NCBI GenBank assembly: GCA_030765455.1
Contig: JAVCCM010000043.1
Span: 1 to 61,901, forward strand
Origin: Candidatus Electryonea clarkiae
Lineage (GTDB): Bacteria > Electryoneota > Electryoneia > Electryoneales > Electryoneaceae
Length of the DNA: 61,901 nucleotides
Direction: 5' to 3'
The first letter of the stretch is position 1; every line of letters starts with the position of its first letter. The position numbers and the translations under genes are program-made. Of the stretch, positions 56,579-61,901 are shown in pieces. The notes below the pieces were generated by a model, which was not told the origin of the DNA, did no database searches, and saw only the letters and a list, made by a program, of their open reading frames with translations.

Positions 56579-58132
56579 ATGAGTGAACGTCCCGGATCAA
56601 TGATTAAAAAATCATTAATATTTCTTATTTTTGCTGTTGTTTTCGCTGCCGCAGGGGCTTTTGTATGGGAAAAATATGAGCCCGATGGTGATAATAATAT
56701 ACCTGTCAAATATACGTCAAATCAAAGTAATGATTATTCCGGTGAAGCCGGAGTAGAATTCGCATCTCAATATGATACATCTGATGATGAAGACGTATTT
56801 GAAAGTCCTTTTGTTGCAGTTGCGGAGCGATTGAAGCCTTCCGTAGTTAACATCTCTACGGAAAAGTTGGTCAATGATCCTCACGACGCATTACGTCAGT
56901 TTGAACCATTTCGTGATTTTTTCGAGCAGCGCCCTTCCCCTGAACCTCGCAAGCCCAGGTCCAGGACAGCGACCGGCACCGGGGTTATTATCAGTAAAGA
57001 CGGTCATGTACTGACGAATAATCATGTGGTAGCGGATGCTCAAAAAATCACGGTTGAGTTGATTAACGGTGAAGAGCGGGAAGCTGAAGTTGTCGGCTCA
57101 GATCCTGAAACTGACCTGGCATTGATCTCTATTGGTAAAATCAGTCCTGATTATGTTGCGCGCCTGGGCGATTCTGATAAAATCCGTATCGGTGACTGGG
57201 CTATTGCAATGGGTAATGCAATGGGACTGGAATGGACATTATCAGTTGGAGTTATCAGCGCAAAGGGGCGGAGTGATTTGTTGATATCCGGTGGTGGACC
57301 ACTCTACCAGGATTTCATACAGACGGATGCTTCTATTAACTTCGGTAATTCGGGCGGACCCCTTGCCAATATCAGGGGTGAGATTATCGGGATAAACACA
57401 GCGATTAACGCTTCGGGCAATGATATCGGTTTTGCGATCCCGATCAACCTGGCTAAAGAAGTGGTACGCCAGTTGAGAGATGATGGTCATGTAACACGTG
57501 GATTCCTGGGAATGGTACCTGTAGAACTTGATCCCTTGAAGAGAGAAGCGCTTGGGCTCGATGAGGCAACCAAAGGTATTTTCGTTGAATCCATTCAAGT
57601 AGAGACACCTGCTGATGTCGGTGGTCTCCAGGCTTCAGACGTTATAGTCGAAGTGGATGGAAAAACAGTCGATGATGTAGCTGATTTCCGTTTCCGTGTA
57701 GCGAGGCATAAACCTGACGAAAAGATGGAATTGACTGTACTGCGTCATGGTAAAAAGAAAAAACTGGATTTTGTCCTTGCAAACAGGGCTGATTACCTCG
57801 CTTCCAATAACACCCCGGCACAACCCGGCAGTAGTGATTGGATGGGCATACATACCGCCTCCCTGGCAAGCAGGCAGGCAAGAAATATGGATATGGAAGT
57901 CGAACGCGGCGTCCTGATTATCCAGGTGATTGAAGACAGCCCCGCAAGTGGAAAATTGAGAAAAGGCGATGTAATCGTCAAGCTTAACCAGGATAAAACT
58001 GATTATAAGATTGATTCTATAGACGATTGGCGTAAAGCAACTGAAACTATCGGCGATACCGACAAAGCTGTTCTTGTCATGTTCTATCGGGATGGAAAAG
58101 GAAGCTCACGTTTTGTCGCATTCAAGAAATAA
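56579..58132 (+). CDS. HtrA/DegP-type periplasmic serine protease
   Basis: Protein of 517 residues. Start 56579 is chosen for TGAGG upstream; a membrane or signal segment follows (KKSLIFLIFAVVFAAAGAFV). The trypsin-like domain has H149 (TNNHVVADAQ), D179 (DPETDLALISI) and S258 (NFGNSGGPLANI). Two PDZ domains follow (GIFVESIQVETPADVGGLQA and GVLIIQVIEDSPASGKLRKG). It degrades or refolds damaged envelope proteins, which suits a cell exporting many large surface proteins. Located just before rpoD. A weak -24/-12-like match (56503-56519) is noted but not called. Confidence 0.93.
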   Translation: MSERPGSMIKKSLIFLIFAVVFAAAGAFVWEKYEPDGDNNIPVKYTSNQSNDYSGEAGVEFASQYDTSDDEDVFESPFVAVAERLKPSVVNISTEKLVNDPHDALRQFEPFRDFFEQRPSPEPRKPRSRTATGTGVIISKDGHVLTNNHVVADAQKITVELINGEEREAEVVGSDPETDLALISIGKISPDYVARLGDSDKIRIGDWAIAMGNAMGLEWTLSVGVISAKGRSDLLISGGGPLYQDFIQTDASINFGNSGGPLANIRGEIIGINTAINASGNDIGFAIPINLAKEVVRQLRDDGHVTRGFLGMVPVELDPLKREALGLDEATKGIFVESIQVETPADVGGLQASDVIVEVDGKTVDDVADFRFRVARHKPDEKMELTVLRHGKKKKLDFVLANRADYLASNNTPAQPGSSDWMGIHTASLASRQARNMDMEVERGVLIIQVIEDSPASGKLRKGDVIVKLNQDKTDYKIDSIDDWRKATETIGDTDKAVLVMFYRDGKGSSRFVAFKK

Positions 58133-58224
58133 GTAGAACAGGCTGATAATACTAAAAGATGAGCAGTAATCCCGGGGACGTTGTACCCACGGGTATTATT
58201 ATAAATTTCAGGATATTTTGTTGG

Positions 58225-58307
58225 GTGTCATTCCTGCGTAGGCAGGAATCCAGTAACTTTTTGATATTATTAACACAATGGATTCCTGCCTTCGCAGGAA
58301 TGACACA
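58225..58307. repeat. Dispersed inverted repeat, 'TGTCATTCCTGCG' type
   Basis: GTGTCATTCCTGCGTAGGCA (58225-58244, continuing GGAATCCA) and its inverted partner at 58278-58307 (TGGATTCCTGCC through GGAATGACACA) form a long imperfect hairpin. This is a common dispersed repeat family. Translated, it gives the familiar false peptides FLRRQESS and WIPAFAGMT. Confidence 0.75.
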
Positions 58308-58362
58308 GTGTTCCAGCATCGTAACTTTCAAGCAAACATTTTCGGTTCACAGGAGCAATAAA

Positions 58363-59199
58363 TTGGGTGTTCGTACAGATCAATCGCTGGAGAAATATCT
58401 TCAGGAAATTGGCGAAGTGAACCTGTTGACTACGAAGGAAGAGATTGAGCTCGCCCGTGAAATTCACAAGGGTAACCAGGCAGCCCTTGAAAGACTGACA
58501 AAGGCGAATCTCAGGTTTGTTGTCAGCGTAGCCAAACAGTATCAGAACCAGGGACTCTCCCTTGGAGACTTGATAAATGAGGGAAACCTCGGTCTGATAA
58601 AAGCCGCAAAACGTTTCGATGAAACTCGCGGCTTCAAATTCATTTCATACGCAGTATGGTGGATACGTCAATCCATTTTACAGGCATTGGCAGAACAGAG
58701 CAGGGTGGTGCGGCTGCCATTGAACCGTGTCGGCGCATTGAACAAAATCGGTAAAGCTTATTCGGCGCTCGAGCAACGCTTCGAGCGGGAACCAAGCCCC
58801 GATGAAATCGCTGAATCGCTGGAAATGACTGCTTTTGAGGTTACCGATACCTTGAAAATGAGCGGTCGTCACCTCTCGATGGATGCACCCTTCAACCAGG
58901 GTGAAGACAATCGTCTGCTGGATATTCTCCACAATGACCAGCTTCCACCGCCTGATAACCTGTTGATCAGTGATTCCCTGAAAAAGGAAGTAGATCGAGC
59001 CCTGGCGACACTTTCACCACGTGAGGCGGAAGTAATCCGGCTCTATTTCGGACTGAATATTGAACATCCGCTGACGTTAGAAGAGATCGGCGTGAAATTC
59101 AGCCTGACACGTGAACGAGTCCGTCAGATCAAAGAAAAAGCAATCAGACGCTTACGCCACGCCAGCAGGAGTAAAGCGTTACGTTCATATCTGGGATAG
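58363..59199 (+). CDS. rpoD: RNA polymerase primary sigma factor (short FCB form)
   Basis: Protein of 278 residues. The start is TTG 58363 with AGGAG 7 bases upstream; the ATG at 58159 would translate the repeat at 58225-58307 and is rejected. Region 1.2 ([16 protein letters not shown]), region 2 ([33 protein letters not shown]), region 3 and region 4 ([20 protein letters not shown]) are all conserved. There is no long region 1.1 or non-conserved insert, as in Bacteroidetes-type SigA. It directs housekeeping transcription. It follows htrA, separated by the inverted repeat. Confidence 0.95.
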   Translation: MGVRTDQSLEKYLQEIGEVNLLTTKEEIELAREIHKGNQAALERLTKANLRFVVSVAKQYQNQGLSLGDLINEGNLGLIKAAKRFDETRGFKFISYAVWWIRQSILQALAEQSRVVRLPLNRVGALNKIGKAYSALEQRFEREPSPDEIAESLEMTAFEVTDTLKMSGRHLSMDAPFNQGEDNRLLDILHNDQLPPPDNLLISDSLKKEVDRALATLSPREAEVIRLYFGLNIEHPLTLEEIGVKFSLTRERVRQIKEKAIRRLRHASRSKALRSYLG

Positions 59200-59218
59200 A
59201 ACCATTTTTATTAAAGTA

Positions 59219-59252
59219 GAAGAGCCGGTTCCCAAAGGGACCGGCTCTTAAT
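59219..59252 (+). terminator. Terminator after rpoD
   Basis: AGAGCCGGT plus TCCC (59221-59233) pairs with GGGACCGGCTCT (59237-59248) around an AAA loop with one bulged base, then TAATTTAT. It also faces the converging T9SS pseudogene. Confidence 0.75.
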
Positions 59253-59269
59253 TTATATGCGATGAATGA

Positions 59270-60709
59270 TTATTTTAGAAGAACAAGTTTTTTTGTTGAA
59301 ACATATTTTCCTACCTTCATTCTAACGAAATACATCCCTGAGGACACTTCAATTCTTGCATCACTTTTACTATCCCAAAGCACTTGGTGTCTGCCAGCGA
59401 TGTAATATTTGGAAGTTAACTCTTTGACTTTTTGTCCCAAAATGTTATATATAATTAAAGAAACCTTTGTGTTTTTTGGGAGGTCGAAACGAATAACAGT
59501 GGTTGGATTGAAAGGATTTGGATAATTTTGATATAATCTATATTTTTTCGGAAGCGTGATATTTGGACCGATTGCTCCATCGATCATTGCTATCAATCTT
59601 CTAGTATTCACGATATGATTCAAAATACCCGTGGGTCTTGTTTCCTCTGGCAACTTAGTATTTACTCCTTTCCGTCTACCCTGTAGTGAATCCGGTCCCT
59701 GAAGTTGGAGTACAGCATCTCCATAATCAATTAAAGCAAAAATGCTGTCAACTTCTGAAACAGGATTCTCAATCCTTTCTTCAAAGGCTTCCAATACCGG
59801 AATTGGATCCGATATAATTAGTTTCAACTCATTTAGATGTGCATTACACCTGCGTTGTATTAATTCAGGCTGATCATCCAGAATATTTTCAAGTTCGACA
59901 ATTTCATTACTCGTAAAAGGTTCCTCATCACTTGATACTGCCAATTCCCAACGTGCTCCAATAAGACGGTGAAAAGCAGCGGTAAATACACTGCTCTCAG
60001 AATGGTCTCTTAATAAATCAAAATAATTTGTAGCAGCCTGTTCATCATCGTTCTCCTCCTCTAACCTCAAAGCTCTTTTCCAGAGCTGGATATCGGGTGG
60101 ATCGCTGCTAGTTCCATAATCTGACATTTCATTCCATTCTGTGTCTTCAGGATCATAATCCAGGGTATGGGTTGATGAAAATACCTGTTCGTCGGCATTA
60201 TTATTATAAAAGTTACTGTAAATATCCCATGAATTCGGAGGATTAGGGATTTCATCTGCGGTTTCATATATGTAATAACCTACAGATCCAAAAATATTGT
60301 TGTGACCTTCTTCTAAAACAGCCAGACTATTCACAAATTTTGCTTGTGTTTCATTAGAGTTATTATTATACACAGAATTTGCAGCTCTCCCTGGAGGCAT
60401 TTGCCTTGTCATGTTAGGATTGCTTGAATCATAACATTTTAGCCCTGGACCATTATTATCAGTCATTGTATTATCGTAAAGTCTTGGACTTGAATTATAA
60501 AGACATAAGCCATACCCGTTATTTGTTCCATCAGGTCCATTTCGCTGGAAAGTATTGTTCTGAAGCAAACCACCGGATACATCGTGAATTGACAACCCAC
60601 CTAAATAATTATCCTCGAAAATACACGTAGTAACCAATATTGAAATACAGTTTGCGATTATCATTCCTTCTTCACCATTATCAGTAATCGTGTTTCCAAT
60701 TACGGAATG
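59270..60709 (-). pseudogene. T9SS-sorted beta-helix protein, 5' end removed by an IS3 element
   Basis: About 480 residues remain. The frame enters directly from the IS terminus at 60710, beginning HSVIGNTITDNGEEG. Residues 1-130 are beta-helix coils (NSVYNNNSNETQAKF, N-N-T turns); residues 180-360 are helical; the end is a sorting domain (NYPNPFNPT, VSSGMYFVRMKV). The signal peptide and first coils are gone. A TTG inside the IS end could start translation, but without an export signal. The IS end also supplies TTGACA, so some transcription into the fragment is possible. Confidence 0.82.
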
Positions 60710-60743
60710 TGTCAAAGAGAGTTGGACACTTTATGTTATGAGT

Positions 60744-61751
60744 TTAGGTTTCGATCACGACTTTTTCCGGTTTGTTAATCCAAACATTTTGTGGTAGTAT
60801 TTCAGCTTTTGGCAACTTTCCTTTGAACCTTTCCGGGTGTTTTTCAAAAGCTTTTTTCAACACTTCATTTCTCTTTTCAATAACGCTTTCAGCTAACCCA
60901 TAATGCACCATTTCCGGTGTCAGCAGCGCTATGCCGGTATGCCTGTGCTCTTTGTTGTACCATTCAAAGAAGTCCCTGCAGAATGCTATAGCCTCATCTA
61001 TGTTATCAAATCTGCCGGGGAATTGTGGTGTATATTTCATGGTTTTAAACTGTGCTTCGGAATATGGATTATCATTGCTGACATAAGGTCTTGAATGGCT
61101 TTTTGTCACTCCCAGTTCCGACAGCAGCAGGGCAACCGGTTTGGATTTCATGCTGGGTCCTCGATCAGCATGTATTGTAAGCTGTTCTTTTTCTATGTTC
61201 TGTTTGACACAGGTCTGTTTGATCAGTCTTTTCGCTAATGCTGAGGATTCACGGTATGCTAACATCCATCCTGTCACATAGCGGCTGTAAATATCAAGAA
61301 TAACATAAAGATAAAAGTATGTCCACTTGCGGGGACCTTTAAGTTTGGTGATATCCCAGGACCAGACCTGGTTGGGAGATGTTGCCAGGAGTTCGGGTTT
61401 GCTGTAGTGGGTATGCCGATGTTGACGACGGCGTTCACAGACCTCATTGTTATCATGAAGAATACGGTACATGGTGCGGATCGAGCAGAAATATATGCCT
61501 TGATCAAGCAACGTAGCGTAAACCTGATGTGGCGCTTTATCAACAAATGAGTCATCGTGAAGCGCATCCAGAACTTGTTGACGTTCTTTGGATGTAAGAG
61601 ACCATGACGGCGAAGGTCTGGTATTGGCGGTATTACCATTCCTGCCATAACGGCGATAGAAATAATAATAACTGGAACGCGCCACACCGACTGCTTTACA
61701 GGCGTTGCTGACACCGATTGAAACGGATATTTCTTGTGTTGTAGACATCAT
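60744..61751 (-). CDS. IS3-family transposase OrfB (DDE integrase domain)
   Basis: Protein of 335 residues. Residues 15-120 are an HTH_21-like region (NACKAVGVARSSYYY, then HQVYATLLDQG). The rve integrase core has the triad D133 (VWSWDITKL), D196 (IHADRGPSM) and E232 (NPYSEAQFKTMKY), spaced DD(35)E as in IS3. The C-terminus has RHTGIALLTPEMVHYG. It begins with ATGATG at 61751, 20 bases after the orfA stop; in the alternative frame orfA would end at a TGA overlapping this ATG. Intact, so the element may still be mobile. Confidence 0.92.
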   Translation of the reverse strand: MMSTTQEISVSIGVSNACKAVGVARSSYYYFYRRYGRNGNTANTRPSPSWSLTSKERQQVLDALHDDSFVDKAPHQVYATLLDQGIYFCSIRTMYRILHDNNEVCERRRQHRHTHYSKPELLATSPNQVWSWDITKLKGPRKWTYFYLYVILDIYSRYVTGWMLAYRESSALAKRLIKQTCVKQNIEKEQLTIHADRGPSMKSKPVALLLSELGVTKSHSRPYVSNDNPYSEAQFKTMKYTPQFPGRFDNIDEAIAFCRDFFEWYNKEHRHTGIALLTPEMVHYGLAESVIEKRNEVLKKAFEKHPERFKGKLPKAEILPQNVWINKPEKVVIET

Positions 61752-61770
61752 CTCGGTTCTTCTGCCTGGC

Positions 61771-61901
61771 TCAGCGGGATCTGAAGTATCTCTGAATTTT
61801 TTTTTGAGCCTCGATTATCTTCTGAGCCATCGATAGTTCTTTATGCAATCGCTCGTTTTCCAGCTCAAGTTCCATCAGACGTTTCCTGTCAGAAGCGCTA
61901 A
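61771..61901 (-). CDS. IS3-family OrfA, C-terminal part
   Basis: About 42 residues inside the window. They form the leucine-zipper-like helix (KRLMELELENERLHKELSMA, then QKIIEAQKKI) that follows the HTH domain in IS3 OrfA, and end at TGA 61773-61771. The coding strand contains a run of nine adenines (61805-61797). Shifting frame there replaces the odd tail QRYFRSR by SEILQIPLSQAEEPR, which looks like the normal family tail. Confidence 0.78.
   Translation of the reverse strand, partial: SASDRKRLMELELENERLHKELSMAQKIIEAQKKIQRYFRSR

Larger units (their letters stand above)
60710..61901 (-). mobile_element. IS3-family insertion element (runs off the window)
   Basis: The right terminus reads, on the minus strand, AAAGTGTCCAACTCTCTTTG followed by ACA, and ends in CA as expected for IS3 elements. 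It carries orfB complete and the 3' part of orfA. The left end is beyond 61901. Insertion disrupts a T9SS beta-helix gene. Confidence 0.85.

Overview
The window looks like a chromosome segment from an uncultured bacterium of the Fibrobacteres-Chlorobi-Bacteroidetes (FCB) superphylum. Three things support this. At least twelve genes or remnants end in a type IX secretion (T9SS) type A sorting domain built around YPNPFN. The primary sigma factor is the short form typical of that group. A SusC-like TonB receptor is paired with a DUF4249 lipoprotein. Clear Shine-Dalgarno sequences (GGAGG-like) precede many starts, which is unusual for true Bacteroidetes and points to another FCB lineage. I cannot name the phylum from sequence alone. 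There is no rRNA, tRNA or CRISPR that I can support.

Layout. 1-261: 3' end of a group II intron and a short 3' exon ORF. 380-18183: a same-strand array of secreted T9SS cargo proteins, mostly beta-propellers (FG-GAP/VCBS, LVIVD and a 52-residue WLIKTD repeat) plus a beta-helix protein; one is split by an in-frame TGA and a 427-bp MITE-like element lies inside the array. 18206-22513: an atypical Rieske protein, then a sigma54-driven TonB receptor and DUF4249 lipoprotein. 22748-25551: PTS enzyme I overlapping a phosphoglucose/phosphomannose isomerase. 26017-32619: a lipoprotein, an unknown exported protein and a frameshifted T9SS beta-helix protein. 32700-34495: mobile debris, namely a RAYT transposase remnant, an intact IS110-family element with a structured upstream region, and a decapitated T9SS gene. 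34829-38396: nucleotidyltransferase, metK and ahcY. 38752-42689: a large lipoprotein coupled to an outer-membrane barrel. 42690-43693: about 1 kb without a gene, holding a candidate minus-strand structured RNA with its own terminator. 43694-56323: a secreted oligopeptidase, a SPOR protein, small lipoproteins, another FG-GAP T9SS protein, a sigma54-driven VIT/vWA T9SS protein and an acyl-CoA carboxylase subunit. 56579-59199: HtrA protease and RpoD. 59270-61901: a T9SS beta-helix gene cut by an IS3-family element that runs off the window.

How the parts fit together. Most of the window encodes the cell surface: exported propellers and helices anchored through T9SS, an outer-membrane receptor and barrel, lipoproteins and a periplasmic protease. 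Three -24/-12 promoters lie before exported proteins or receptors, suggesting enhancer-dependent control of part of this surface set. The housekeeping genes (ptsI, pgi/pmi, metK, ahcY, carboxyltransferase, rpoD) form short separate units. Four dispersed palindromic repeat types, two intact or near-intact IS elements, an intron and four broken T9SS genes show an actively rearranging genome whose surface cargo genes are frequent casualties.
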